Under the pieces are notes generated by a model, which saw nothing but the letters and a program-made list of their open reading frames with translations, was not told the origin of the DNA and searched no databases. Shown here one piece after another: positions 8,770 through 16,968 of a stretch of DNA of 64,000 bases. A program made the translations under genes and the position numbers. The DNA comes from Pseudomonadota bacterium. GTDB lineage: Bacteria; Pseudomonadota; Alphaproteobacteria; Rhizobiales; Xanthobacteraceae. The number at the start of each line of letters is the position of its first letter. Within the stretch, counting starts at the first letter, position 1. The DNA is taken from assembly GCA_023451825.1 (NCBI GenBank), contig JAEXYA010000034.1, positions 62,001 through 126,000 of the forward strand, in the 5' to 3' direction.

Positions 8770-10041
8770 ATGACGCGCGGAGTTCGTTTGTATCTCGTCG
8801 GCTCCTTCGTCCTTGTCTCGATGGCTGGTTGCGGCAAAGGTTTGTTTCAAACCGAGACCCGCGATCCCTGGCGAGCCGAGGCAGAAGTCGCATGCATGAA
8901 GTCAGGTGCGGTACGCGAAAGCGCCGGCCTGGTTCGCATCGAGCCTATTTCAGGCCCTGGTGTTTGCGGCGCCGAGTTTCCGTTGAAGGTCGCTGCGCTC
9001 GGGGAATCCAACAGCACGATCGGCTTTGCCGATGAAGCGCCGCGTCCGCCCGGCGGCATCGGTGGCGGCCCCTCGCGCTGGCCGGTGCAGCAACAACCGT
9101 CGCAACCGATGGTGCGTGCGACCAGCCAGTATCCGAATTCCTATCCGCAATCCGCGCCGCCGCAGCAGCAGCCGTCCTATGGCGGTGGCTATAACGCCGG
9201 CTATGCCAATGCGCCGGCGAATAACGGCCCGATCTCGCTGAATGCGCCCGGCGTTCACGAAGCCGAGGACGATATCAATCTGCCACCCGATGGCACGCCG
9301 GAGCCAAGCATGCAGCAGGCGATGCCGCGCAGCGCGCCGCCGCAGACGCGCGCGCCTTATGGGCGTTACAGCTCCGGTCCTGCGCTGACTCAGCCGCAGC
9401 AGGATTATGCGCAGCCGCGCCTCGGTCCGGCGCAAGGCATGGTCACTGGCTCCGTCGGCCCCGTCGAAGTGAAGCCGACGGCAACGCTCGCATGCCCGAT
9501 CGTGTCACAACTTGATAAATGGCTCGCCGAAGTCGTGCAGCCGGCGGCGATGCGCTGGTTCGGCCAGCGCGTGGTGTCGATCCGGCAGATCTCCGCTTAC
9601 TCATGCCGCGGCATGAACGGCAATTCGCGCGCGCATATTTCCGAACATGCCTTCGGCAACGCGCTCGACATCGCTGCCTTTACGTTTGCCGATGGCCGCA
9701 ACATGTCGATCAAGAACGGCTGGAAGGGCCTGCCCGAAGAGCAGGGTTTTCTACGCGACGTTCAAGGCGGCGCGTGCCAGTATTTCACGACGGTGCTGGC
9801 ACCCGGCTCCAATGTCTATCACTACGATCACATCCACGTAGACCTGATGCGACGCCCCAAGCGTCCGTCGATCTGCAAGCCGGCGGCTGTGTCAGGTGAA
9901 GAAGTCGCCGCGCGCGCCATGGGGCGCAGCTATGCCGGCCGCGGTAACAATTTCGATGGTCCGACCGGTTCGATCAAGAAGCCAGCCAGCAAGAACAGCC
10001 GCAAGACGCCGGACGACGAGGATTTCTACGAGAACGAATAA
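8770..10041 (+). CDS. Extensin-like C-terminal domain lipoprotein (LAS-type metallopeptidase fold)
   Basis: A 423-residue envelope protein. The N-terminus has a basic start, a hydrophobic stretch and a lipobox ending at Cys21 (SMAGC), so it is probably a lipoprotein. Residues about 90-230 are a low-complexity Pro/Gln/Tyr-rich linker. The C-terminal third matches the extensin-like domain seen in alphaproteobacteria: a SRAHISEHAFGNALD stretch near residue 290 and YHYDHIHVDL near residue 355. These resemble the SxHxxGxAxD and HxH zinc ligands of LAS peptidases (the VanY/MepA type), so a peptidoglycan hydrolase or binding role is plausible, though the activity of this family is not well established. 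The stop lies 9 bp from the convergent tetR end. The plant-cell-wall name is historical and should not be taken literally. Confidence 0.85.
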   Translation: MTRGVRLYLVGSFVLVSMAGCGKGLFQTETRDPWRAEAEVACMKSGAVRESAGLVRIEPISGPGVCGAEFPLKVAALGESNSTIGFADEAPRPPGGIGGGPSRWPVQQQPSQPMVRATSQYPNSYPQSAPPQQQPSYGGGYNAGYANAPANNGPISLNAPGVHEAEDDINLPPDGTPEPSMQQAMPRSAPPQTRAPYGRYSSGPALTQPQQDYAQPRLGPAQGMVTGSVGPVEVKPTATLACPIVSQLDKWLAEVVQPAAMRWFGQRVVSIRQISAYSCRGMNGNSRAHISEHAFGNALDIAAFTFADGRNMSIKNGWKGLPEEQGFLRDVQGGACQYFTTVLAPGSNVYHYDHIHVDLMRRPKRPSICKPAAVSGEEVAARAMGRSYAGRGNNFDGPTGSIKKPASKNSRKTPDDEDFYENE

Positions 10042-10050
10042 GTGCGGGGA

Positions 10051-10683
10051 TCAGCGACAGTACGTCGCGAGAAACATCCGCAAGGCGCTGTCCACGACCT
10101 TGTCGACTTCCTCGCTCGAAGGAGTCGGTTTGGCCTGGAAGATGAATGGCTGAAACAGCGTTGCCTGGCATGACATCATGAATTGTGCTGCGGCCAGTTC
10201 GCTGTCGTCGATCTTCAATTCGCCAGCTTTGACCCGTGCATCCAGATAAGCCGCCAATCGACGAATGCTGTTGGCCAGCACCGCTTCGTAAAAGCGCTTG
10301 CCGACATCCGGCATCCGTTCGGCGATCGCCATGACCGTGCGAATAGCCGAGCCACCGCCGGGCCGACAGAGCAATTGGATATAGGCGCGGCCGAACTCGG
10401 CCAGCGTCGCCTCTGCATCCCGCTCGAAATCGAAATCGAAAACGGCCTTGGCCTGTTCAAGCTTTTCCTGCTCGACGATGGCTTCGAACAACGCGCTCTT
10501 GTCGGTGAAATACACATAAAGCGTGCCTTTGGAGACGCCCGCAGCCTCCGCGATCTTGCCCATGCTGGCGCCGTCAAAACCCAGATCCATGAACAGCTTG
10601 CGCGCGCCGTCGAGGATCTGCCGGCGCTTGGCGCTGTCATCTTCGCCGACCTGGGCGAGGGAAGCATGAGAGGTCGCAGCCAT
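10051..10683 (-). CDS. TetR-family transcriptional repressor of the adjacent efflux pair
   Basis: A 210-residue regulator. Residues about 20-65 form a TetR helix-turn-helix (RRQILDGARKLF, then GVSKGTLYVYF), and the C-terminal region is helical as in TetR ligand-binding domains. It is divergently transcribed from the HlyD/MFS efflux genes, and the intervening region holds a perfect 19-bp palindrome (10776-10794) that fits a TetR operator. By analogy with AcrR/QacR-like systems it should repress the pump until an inducing compound binds. The length is typical and the ATG at 10683 gives a compact N-terminal arm. Whether it also represses its own gene is not shown; the palindrome lies about 90 bp from its start codon. 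Confidence 0.9.
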   Translation of the reverse strand: MAATSHASLAQVGEDDSAKRRQILDGARKLFMDLGFDGASMGKIAEAAGVSKGTLYVYFTDKSALFEAIVEQEKLEQAKAVFDFDFERDAEATLAEFGRAYIQLLCRPGGGSAIRTVMAIAERMPDVGKRFYEAVLANSIRRLAAYLDARVKAGELKIDDSELAAAQFMMSCQATLFQPFIFQAKPTPSSEEVDKVVDSALRMFLATYCR

Positions 10684-10775
10684 ATCGTCAGCCTGTAGTT
10701 AGTTACCGCATATAGGCCGTCCGGCCCGTCTTCTGAATAGCTCTAGATCACGATGGGATGACTGCGTATCTATCT

Positions 10776-10794
10776 TGACCGAACCGTTCGGTCA
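10776..10794. promoter_or_regulatory. TetR operator: perfect 19-bp palindrome overlapping a -35 box
   Basis: TGACCGAACCGTTCGGTCA has 9-bp arms around one central base. It overlaps TTGACC (10775-10780), a plausible -35 hexamer for the hlyD-like gene, with a possible -10 (TACATC) 17 bp downstream. Occupancy would block RNA polymerase. The divergent tetR gene makes its product the obvious ligand. This is inference from symmetry and position. Confidence 0.75.
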
Positions 10795-10861
10795 ATGTAC
10801 ATCATGTCACAGCAAGCGGGAACCCGCAGAGGTTTTCGCGCGAGTTTTTCAGGAGGCCGGA

Positions 10862-12085
10862 ATGGCCGGACCACGCGATCACGCTGCCCGTATCATTCGC
10901 GACGAAGATGAAGGCGACAACGCCTCGGCGCGCGTGGTGCCATTGGTCGATGAGCCCACGGCGCGCGGCCCCTCCGAGGCGCCTGCCGCAGACAAGCCGG
11001 TGGAAGCTCCTGCGACAGCCAAGTCCGCCGCGCCGAAGTCACCACGCAAGAAGCGCGTTCTGTTGGGCATCGGCGCGCTTGCCGCCGTCGCCGCGGTCTA
11101 TTTCGGCGTGAACTACTATCTCGTCGGTCGCTTCATCGTTTCCACCGATGACGCTTATGTTCGCGCCAATAATTCGACGCTTGGTGCGCGTGTCTCCGGA
11201 CACATCGCGCAGATCGTGCCTGGCGATAATACCGAGGTGAAAGCCGGGCAGACGCTCTTCAAGATCGATGATGGTGACTACAAGATCGCCGTCGATGCCG
11301 CGCAGCGCAAGATCGACACGCAGAAGGCGACCATCGCGCGCATCGGACGTCAGGTCGAAGCGCAGGAAAGTTCGGTTGCTCAGGCGCAGGCGCAACTGTC
11401 GTCAGCCGATGCCGCCGCCAATCGTGCGCTGCTTGAATTCGATCGTCAGGAAACGCTGAGCAAGCAGGGTTTTGCGTCGCGCTCGGTTTACGAGACCTCG
11501 CAGTCGAACCGCGATCAGACCGCAGCTTCGGTGAAAGCCGCCAAGGCTTCGGTCGATTCCGCGAACAGTGCCGTGGAAGTGACCAAAGCCCAGCAGGCTG
11601 AAGCCCGCGCACAACTTCAAGAACTCGACAGTGCGCTCGACAAGGCCAAGCGCGATCTCGCTTTCACCGATGTGAAGGCGCCGGTCGATGGCATCTTCTC
11701 GAACCGCATGGTCAATCTCGGTGATTTCATCACGACCGGTCAGCGTCTCGCCAATATCGTGCCGCTCGACGACGTCTATATCGACGCCAACTTCAAGGAG
11801 ACGCAGCTGCGTCGCCTGAAGCCGGGCCAGCCGGTCTCCATCGAACTCGATGCCGACACCAGCCGCGTGATCGAAGGCACCGTCGAGAGCCTGTCGCCGG
11901 CCGCTGGCGCGGTCTTCACGCTGCTGCCGCCGGACAATGCGACCGGCAACTTCACCAAGATCGTGCAGCGCGTCCCGGTTCGTCTTCGCGTGCCCGCTGA
12001 CGTCGCCAAGCAAAACGTCCTGCGCGCAGGCATGTCGGTTTATGTGCGGATCAACACCAAGCCTGACGCAAAGCCCGTGCAGTAA
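10862..12085 (+). CDS. HlyD/EmrA-type membrane fusion protein of a multidrug efflux pump
   Basis: A 407-residue periplasmic adaptor. The start at 10862 has a strong site (AGGAGG, 10851-10856); an in-frame TTG at 10775 is rejected because it would put the operator inside the gene. A single membrane helix lies near residues 62-80 after a Pro/Ala-rich cytoplasmic arm. It is followed by a biotinyl-lipoyl half (VSGHIAQI), a long alpha-helical hairpin rich in Ala/Gln (about 125-235), the second lipoyl half (VKAPVDGIF) and a beta-barrel domain. This is the EmrA layout: the protein links an inner-membrane MFS pump (next gene, 12 bp downstream) to an outer-membrane TolC-like channel, which is not encoded here. 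TetR-controlled expression is likely. Confidence 0.92.
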   Translation: MAGPRDHAARIIRDEDEGDNASARVVPLVDEPTARGPSEAPAADKPVEAPATAKSAAPKSPRKKRVLLGIGALAAVAAVYFGVNYYLVGRFIVSTDDAYVRANNSTLGARVSGHIAQIVPGDNTEVKAGQTLFKIDDGDYKIAVDAAQRKIDTQKATIARIGRQVEAQESSVAQAQAQLSSADAAANRALLEFDRQETLSKQGFASRSVYETSQSNRDQTAASVKAAKASVDSANSAVEVTKAQQAEARAQLQELDSALDKAKRDLAFTDVKAPVDGIFSNRMVNLGDFITTGQRLANIVPLDDVYIDANFKETQLRRLKPGQPVSIELDADTSRVIEGTVESLSPAAGAVFTLLPPDNATGNFTKIVQRVPVRLRVPADVAKQNVLRAGMSVYVRINTKPDAKPVQ

Positions 12086-12097
12086 CGGATCGCGCTG

Positions 12098-13684
12098 ATG
12101 TCTTCGGCATCGACAACCATGTCAGGAGCACCGCCGGCCGCGCCGGCGGATGATCGGATCGCGCCGCAGCGCCTGATCGCGTTCCTGATCATGGTGTTCG
12201 GCATGTTCATGTCGATCCTGGACATCCAGATCGTCTCCGCCTCTTTGGCAGAGATTCAGGCTGGCCTGTCGGCATCGTCGAATGAAGTCTCCTGGGTCCA
12301 GACCGCCTATCTGATCGCGGAAGTGATCGCGATCCCGCTATCGGGATTCCTCTCGCGAGCGCTCGGCACGCGACTGCTGTTTGCGATTTCGGCGGCAGGT
12401 TTCACCTTTGCCAGCCTGATGTGCGGTTTCACCTCGTCCATCGAGCAGATGATCCTGTGGCGCGCAGTGCAGGGCTTTCTCGGCGCCGGTATGATCCCGA
12501 CGGTGTTCGCCTCGGCCTACACGGTTTTTCCTCGTTCAAAATTTCACATCGTCGCGCCGATCATTGGCCTGGTCGCAACGCTGGCGCCAACGATTGGGCC
12601 CACCGTCGGCGGTTACATCACCGATGCGCTGTCGTGGCATTGGCTGTTCTTCATCAATGTGGTGCCAGGCATCGGCATCACGATCGGCGTTCTCGCGCTG
12701 GTCGATTTCGACGAGCCGCATTTCGAACTGCTTGAGCATTTCGATTGGTGGGGGCTCGGCTTCATGGCCGGTTTCCTCGGCTCGCTCGAATATGTGCTGG
12801 AGGAGGGGCCGCGCAACGACTGGTTCGAGGACGAGGCCATTCTGTTCTTCGCCGTGATTTGCGCATTCTCGGCCGTCGCCTTTTTCTGGCGTGTGCTGAC
12901 GGCGAAAGTGCCGATCGTCGATCTGCGCGCGTTTACCAATCGCAACTTTGCGCTGGGCTCGACTTTCTCGTTCTGTATCGGCATCGGCCTGTATGGCCTG
13001 ACTTACATCTACCCGCTCTATCTCGCGCAGATCCGCGGCTACAGCGCGTTGATGATCGGCGAGACGATGTTCGTGTCCGGCATCGCGATGTTCTTGATGG
13101 CGCCCATCGTTGGTCGCCTGATGACGAAAGTCGATTTGCGCATCCTGATCGGCGCTGGCCTCGTGCTGTTTGCATCGGGCACCTGGCTGATGACGTGGAT
13201 CACGCGCGACTACGATTTCTACGAATTGCTCGTTCCGCAGATCCTGCGCGGCATGGGCATGATGCTGGCGATGGTGCCCATCAACAATATCGCGCTTGGC
13301 ACGCTGACGCCCGAAATGCTGAAGAATGCCTCGGGCCTGTTCAACCTGACGCGCAATCTCGGCGGTGCGCTCGGCCTCGCGCTGATCAACACCGTGCTCG
13401 ATCACCGCACCGACTTCCACATCTCGCGCCTGCACGACAAGGTGACGTGGGGCAATGCGAAGGCGGTCGAGACGCTGAATATGCTGACGCAGAAATTCCA
13501 GGGCATGGGCGATGCCTCGCGCATGGCGCTGAAGCAACTCTCGCTGATCACCCATCGCCAGGCGCAGGTGATGGGCTTTGGCGATGCGTTCTTCGTGCTG
13601 ACCTGTTTCTACGCCTGCCTCAGCCTGATGGTGCTGATGTTGGACAAGCCGAGCAATCCCGCTTCCGGCGGCGGCGGACACTAA
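12098..13684 (+). CDS. DHA2-family MFS multidrug exporter (EmrB/QacA type)
   Basis: A 528-residue inner-membrane drug/proton antiporter with about 14 hydrophobic segments, the size and layout of EmrB. Recognisable elements are the first helix with SILDIQIVSASL, the motif C-like segment PTIGPTVGGYI in helix 5, and a substrate-binding loop. It follows the EmrA-like adaptor by 12 bp and should form a tripartite pump with it. The start at 12098 is an ATG immediately after the adaptor's stop. Substrates are unknown; EmrAB homologues usually export hydrophobic toxicants. The gene ends before a strong hairpin shared with the 3' end of rnpB. Confidence 0.93.
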   Translation: MSSASTTMSGAPPAAPADDRIAPQRLIAFLIMVFGMFMSILDIQIVSASLAEIQAGLSASSNEVSWVQTAYLIAEVIAIPLSGFLSRALGTRLLFAISAAGFTFASLMCGFTSSIEQMILWRAVQGFLGAGMIPTVFASAYTVFPRSKFHIVAPIIGLVATLAPTIGPTVGGYITDALSWHWLFFINVVPGIGITIGVLALVDFDEPHFELLEHFDWWGLGFMAGFLGSLEYVLEEGPRNDWFEDEAILFFAVICAFSAVAFFWRVLTAKVPIVDLRAFTNRNFALGSTFSFCIGIGLYGLTYIYPLYLAQIRGYSALMIGETMFVSGIAMFLMAPIVGRLMTKVDLRILIGAGLVLFASGTWLMTWITRDYDFYELLVPQILRGMGMMLAMVPINNIALGTLTPEMLKNASGLFNLTRNLGGALGLALINTVLDHRTDFHISRLHDKVTWGNAKAVETLNMLTQKFQGMGDASRMALKQLSLITHRQAQVMGFGDAFFVLTCFYACLSLMVLMLDKPSNPASGGGGH

Positions 13685-13715
13685 CGACAGTCGGACTTTC
13701 GACCTGCAAAACTGG

Positions 13716-13748
13716 CGAGGGGTTTTGCGTTTTGCGCAAAACCCCTCG
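13716..13748. terminator. Bidirectional hairpin between the MFS exporter and rnpB
   Basis: CGAGGGGTTTTGCG (13716-13729) and CGCAAAACCCCTCG (13735-13748) pair perfectly over 14 bp around a 5-nt loop. It lies 31 bp after the exporter stop (plus strand) and about 7 bp beyond the 3' end of rnpB (minus strand). There is no long U-tract on either side, so termination is likely but not certain. Confidence 0.65.
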
Positions 13749-13754
13749 TTGTTC

Positions 13755-14227
13755 AGTATCAGCCGGCCTGTAAGCCGGGTTCTGTAAGGCATCATCGCTT
13801 GCGCGACGATACGTGACGGCCATTCTTCTGGGACCATGTTTACACATGGCCTCAAGCAACCTACCCGGACAGCGGGTTTGACATCACCCTGCAGTGTTAT
13901 CGTTCGCGGGCTGACGCCCGGGAATGAACTGACTGCCATGCCGTCCCTATTCGGTTTTGCTCCCGGTGGGGTTTACCTTGCCGTCTCCGTTGCCGGATAC
14001 GCGGTGCGCTCTTACCGCACCTTTTCACCCTTGCTCTCCCCCACCCTTTATCCCTCCCCCGCAAGCGGGGGAGGGTAGGGTGGGGGTAAGCGGTTCGTTC
14101 TCTGTGGCACTTTCCCTGGGGTCGCCCCCGCCGGATGTTATCCGGCACCGTATGTCATTGGAGCCCGGACTTTCCTCCCCCGCGACCTTTCGATCATTGC
14201 GGGAGCGGCCGTCCGGCCGACTGACCG
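13755..14227 (-). ncRNA. rnpB: RNase P RNA (type A, alphaproteobacterial)
   Basis: The catalytic RNA that matures tRNA 5' ends. Read on the minus strand, the universally conserved segments are present in order: GAGGAAAGTCCGGGCTCC (plus 14160-14177), the AGGGAAAGTGCCACAGAGA block (14095-14120), GGTGAAAAGGTGCGGTAAGAGC (about 14005-14030), GGTAAACCCCACCGGGAGC (13960-13979), CCGGGTAGGTTGCTTGAGG (13852-13870) and ACAGAACCCGGCTTA (13771-13785). P1 is formed by TCAGTCGGCC (14215-14224) and GGCCGGCTGA (13759-13768), which set the ends to within a few bases. The P12 helix is unusually long and consists of an interspersed palindrome (14038-14086). The 5' end lies only about 30 bp after the amidase stop on the same strand, so the promoter must lie inside that gene or the RNA is processed from a longer transcript. 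Confidence 0.95.
14038..14086. repeat. CCCTCCCCCGC palindrome inserted as the P12 stem of rnpB
   Basis: CCCTCCCCCGC (14052-14062) pairs with GCGGGGGAGGG (14065-14075) around a 2-base loop. The stem continues, after an internal loop (TTAT versus T), with CCCCCACCCT (14038-14047) against AGGGTGGGGG (14077-14086), about 21 bp in all. The same CTCCCTCCCC...GGGGAGGG core occurs in intergenic copies at 24211, 24745 and 46928, so this looks like a repeat that entered a tolerant RNA helix. Confidence 0.75.
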
Positions 14228-14256
14228 GGAAGCCATGCGGGCTTACGTGCCGCGCG

Positions 14257-15090
14257 TCAAGTCGCGTCGGCCGGTCCCGGCAGGCTCATCAGAAGTGCCT
14301 CCAGTGTCTCCAGCGTCGAGATGTCGGCGATGCCATCCACGCGTTCCGGGCGGAAGTGGCGCTGGAAGGCGGTGACCACTTCGGCGGTCGGCGCGTCGTA
14401 GACGCCGCTGACCTCGATGCCGTAGCCATAGCGCGCGAGCGCCTGCTGCAATGCCTTCACTTCATCGCCGTCCGCGCCTGTGCGCAGGCCTTCGCTTGAT
14501 ACGATCGGCGCCGGATGCGCCCAGTGTCCGACGCCCGAACTCGCAAGCAGATGCCAGGGAAATTTTTCGCCGGGATCTTTTTTGCGCGCCGGCGCCACGT
14601 CGGAATGACCGAGCACGCGATGGGTCGGTATATCGCGGCGAAGCAGGATGCCGCGGCACAGCGCCGTGACGGCGGCGATCTGCCGGGTCGGGTAATCCGG
14701 ATAGCCCCAGTCATGGCCGCGATTGATGATTTCGATGCCGATGGAGCAGGAATTGATGTCGTCTTCGCCGGCCCAGAATGACGAGCCGGCATGCCAGGCG
14801 CGCTTCGCCTCCGGGACCGTCTGCACAATACGGCCGTCCTCGAGCACGATGTAATGGGCAGACACGTCGGTGCCGTCGCTGCATAGCCGCGTGATTGCGC
14901 CTTCGGCATCGGGCATGCCGGTGTAATGCAGGACGATCATATCGGGCGCGAGCCCCTTGTTGCGATCACCAAAGTTCGGCGACGGGATCACGTCCGACAC
15001 GACCGAGGAATCCGGCGTGAAGGTCGGTAGATCCGAAACGCCTTTCGGGATCGGCAATGGGCGCAGGCGCTTGGTCTCAGGTCCGGGCAA
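14257..15090 (-). CDS. N-acetylmuramoyl-L-alanine amidase, AmpD/AmiD-like, with peptidoglycan-binding domain
   Basis: A 277-residue zinc amidase that cleaves the MurNAc-L-Ala bond. The Amidase_2 domain spans about 45-185, with zinc ligands His55 (LHYTG), His162 (GHSDVAP) and Asp172 (KKDPG), and the catalytic Glu120 (SIGIEI). A PG_binding_1 domain follows at about 205-265 (LRTGADGDEVKALQQAL, FQRHFRP). No signal peptide is evident, which suits cytoplasmic recycling of anhydro-muropeptides as in AmpD, although AmiD-type enzymes share this layout. It is divergent from the dcw cluster, and rnpB follows it on the same strand after about 30 bp. The start at 15090 is the furthest upstream and leaves a basic, proline-rich 40-residue arm; a later start is possible. 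Confidence 0.9.
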   Translation of the reverse strand: MPGPETKRLRPLPIPKGVSDLPTFTPDSSVVSDVIPSPNFGDRNKGLAPDMIVLHYTGMPDAEGAITRLCSDGTDVSAHYIVLEDGRIVQTVPEAKRAWHAGSSFWAGEDDINSCSIGIEIINRGHDWGYPDYPTRQIAAVTALCRGILLRRDIPTHRVLGHSDVAPARKKDPGEKFPWHLLASSGVGHWAHPAPIVSSEGLRTGADGDEVKALQQALARYGYGIEVSGVYDAPTAEVVTAFQRHFRPERVDGIADISTLETLEALLMSLPGPADAT

Positions 15091-15577
15091 TCTCTTTCAG
15101 TCTCCACAACATTTGGCGCAGCGCGGCTGCCCCAAGGGGAGGGACACTATTCCGATCGATGTCTGGTTGCGCAACGATGGCAGACAGGTTTTACCCTTTT
15201 ATTTCATCATCCTATGCGCGATACGCTGGCACTACGATACAACCTCCGCGGTGCGAATTGAATCGAGGCGTCACGGCTTCTTCAACGCTTTCTTAACGCT
15301 AAACGACGTTACTGAATGCTGAAGCGCCGCGTTCGTTTTGCGCGGCCAGAGTTCCATTTGACGCTCTCCCATGGCCCTTCTTCCTACCCCATGCGGACGA
15401 CAACGCGCCCCGTCGGATCACGCGGGCGAAGCGTCGAGGCGGAACTGCGAATGCGTGATGCCGCGGATGAGCCGCGGTTTGCGCCAGAATTTGAGACGCC
15501 ATCGGCTTGTCGGAGTCCGGATGGGCATGGTGTCTCGCAGTAAAGGAACGGAACCAGTTGCCCGTTCGCGTGCGCGT
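15091..15577. other. Divergent promoter region between the amidase gene and the dcw cluster
   Basis: About 490 bp without a convincing gene. It presumably carries the promoters for the amidase (minus) and for rsmH (plus). A GANTC methylation-type site (GAATC, 15260-15264) is present. I looked for mraZ, which in many bacteria directly precedes rsmH, and found no frame with an MraZ-like start. In-frame ATGs at 15521 and 15527 are alternative rsmH starts. Confidence 0.5.
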
Positions 15578-16570
15578 ATGACTGCTGACAGCCGCCATAT
15601 CTCCGTGCTCGGCCCCGAGGCCGTGGAGATGCTGTCGCCACGCGCCGGTGGCGTCTATGTGGACGCGACATTTGGGGCGGGTGGGTATTCGCGCATGATC
15701 CTGGCGACCGAAGGCACCCAGGTCATTGCGATCGATCGCGACAGCACGGCGATTGCCGGTGGCGCGGATCTGGTGGCGTCTTCCGCCGGTCGTCTCAAGC
15801 TGGTCGAAGACCGTTTCTCCAATCTCGCCGATGTCTGCGAAGCGCAGGGCATGCCGCTGGTCGATGGCGTCGTGATGGATGTCGGCGTGTCGTCGATGCA
15901 GCTCGATCAGGCCGAGCGCGGCTTTTCGTTTCGCTTCGATGGCCCGCTCGACATGCGGATGAGCCAGCATGGGCCGAGCGCGGCTGATGTGGTCGCCAAG
16001 GCGTCGGAAGCCGATCTCGCGAACATCATTTACATCTTCGGCGAGGAGCGCCACTCGCGCGCCGTCGCGCGCGAGATCGTGGCTGCGCGAAAAGACGCCG
16101 AGATCACGACGACCAAACAACTGGTCGATATCGTGCAGAAGGTCGTCTGGGCCAAGCCCGGCGAGATCCATCCGGCAACGCGGACCTTCCAGGCGCTGCG
16201 CATCTTCGTGAATGAAGAGCTGGACGAGTTGCATATGGCGCTCGAAGCGGCCGAGCGCGTGCTGAAGCCCGGTGGTCGCCTGTCGGTGGTCTCGTTCCAT
16301 TCGCTGGAAGATCGCATCGTCAAGAATTTCATCGCCGAGCGCAGCAAGACCGGCGGCGGCTCGCGGCATCTGCCTGAGATCGCGCAGGCGAAGCCGCGTT
16401 TCAAGATCGTGAACAAGCGGCCGATTATCGCTGATGAAGCGGAGACCAAAGCCAATCCGCGCGCGCGTTCCGCAAAACTGCGCGGCGCCGAACGCACCGA
16501 CGTGTCGGCACAGGATGCCGGTCCGTTGCCAGGCTGGCCGACGCTCGCTTCCGTGATGCGGGGAGGTTGA
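15578..16570 (+). CDS. rsmH: 16S rRNA (cytosine(1402)-N4)-methyltransferase, first gene of the dcw cluster
   Basis: RsmH (formerly MraW) methylates C1402 of 16S rRNA in the ribosomal P site. The 330-residue product from the ATG at 15578 has the SAM-binding motif VDATFGAGGYSRMIL near the N-terminus, IDRD, VDGVVMDVGVSSMQLD, RTFQALRIFVNEELDEL, and the VSFHSLEDRIVKNF signature. I chose 15578 because family members begin a few residues before HISVL. In-frame ATGs at 15521 (GGAG 5 bp upstream) and 15527 would add about 17-19 residues and cannot be excluded. It is the first gene of the division operon, and its stop overlaps the ftsL region. Confidence 0.95.
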   Translation: MTADSRHISVLGPEAVEMLSPRAGGVYVDATFGAGGYSRMILATEGTQVIAIDRDSTAIAGGADLVASSAGRLKLVEDRFSNLADVCEAQGMPLVDGVVMDVGVSSMQLDQAERGFSFRFDGPLDMRMSQHGPSAADVVAKASEADLANIIYIFGEERHSRAVAREIVAARKDAEITTTKQLVDIVQKVVWAKPGEIHPATRTFQALRIFVNEELDELHMALEAAERVLKPGGRLSVVSFHSLEDRIVKNFIAERSKTGGGSRHLPEIAQAKPRFKIVNKRPIIADEAETKANPRARSAKLRGAERTDVSAQDAGPLPGWPTLASVMRGG

Positions 16571-16572
16571 GC

Positions 16573-16968
16573 ATGCGCATCATCCATCTCCTGGTCATCG
16601 GCGTTCTCGTCTTCGCTGCAGCCTATGTCTATCGCATCAAGATGGAATCCACCGTCCGCACCGAGAAGGTGTCGCGCTTGCATGCGGATATCCGCGAGCA
16701 GCGCGATGCCATCGCGCAGCTGCGCGCCGAATGGGCCAAGCTGGACGCGCCGATGCGCCTGCAAGGCCTCGCCGAGCGCCATCTCAAGCTGCAGCCGATG
16801 ACGGCGCAGCAGTTCGACAACCTGAAGAACCTTCCCGAGCGGCCGCCGAGCTTCGCGCGGCCGGGCACGCCCGATCCCATCGGCGCCATGCTCAACACCA
16901 TCGATCCCGACGTCGTCGTGACCGGATCGCTTCCAGACAAGGCTGATCGGCCGGAGGATCAGCAATGA
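16573..16968 (+). CDS. ftsL: Cell division protein FtsL
   Basis: A 131-residue bitopic division protein. A short N-terminus leads into one membrane helix (about residues 3-20, IIHLLVIGVLVFAAAYVY). A periplasmic coiled coil follows (about 25-60, with Glu/Lys/Arg and Leu heptads) and then a Pro-rich tail. This is the expected form of FtsL, which joins FtsB and FtsQ and activates FtsWI. Identification rests mainly on position between rsmH and ftsI and on topology, as FtsL sequences are poorly conserved. GGGAGG (16560-16566) precedes the ATG; a TTG two codons earlier overlaps the rsmH stop. Its 3' end overlaps ftsI by 4 bp, implying translational coupling. Confidence 0.85.
   Translation: MRIIHLLVIGVLVFAAAYVYRIKMESTVRTEKVSRLHADIREQRDAIAQLRAEWAKLDAPMRLQGLAERHLKLQPMTAQQFDNLKNLPERPPSFARPGTPDPIGAMLNTIDPDVVVTGSLPDKADRPEDQQ

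Noticed and set aside
10775..10861. A TTG start for the HlyD-type gene
   Set aside because: It would place the operator and promoter inside the coding sequence; the ATG at 10862 has AGGAGG.
13836..14499. Open frames on the plus strand across 13.8-14.5 kb
   Set aside because: They lie in RNase P RNA and the amidase antisense, not in a protein gene.
15057..15296. A small frame before rsmH as a possible mraZ
   Set aside because: The translation lacks the MraZ/AbrB-like opening and fold residues.
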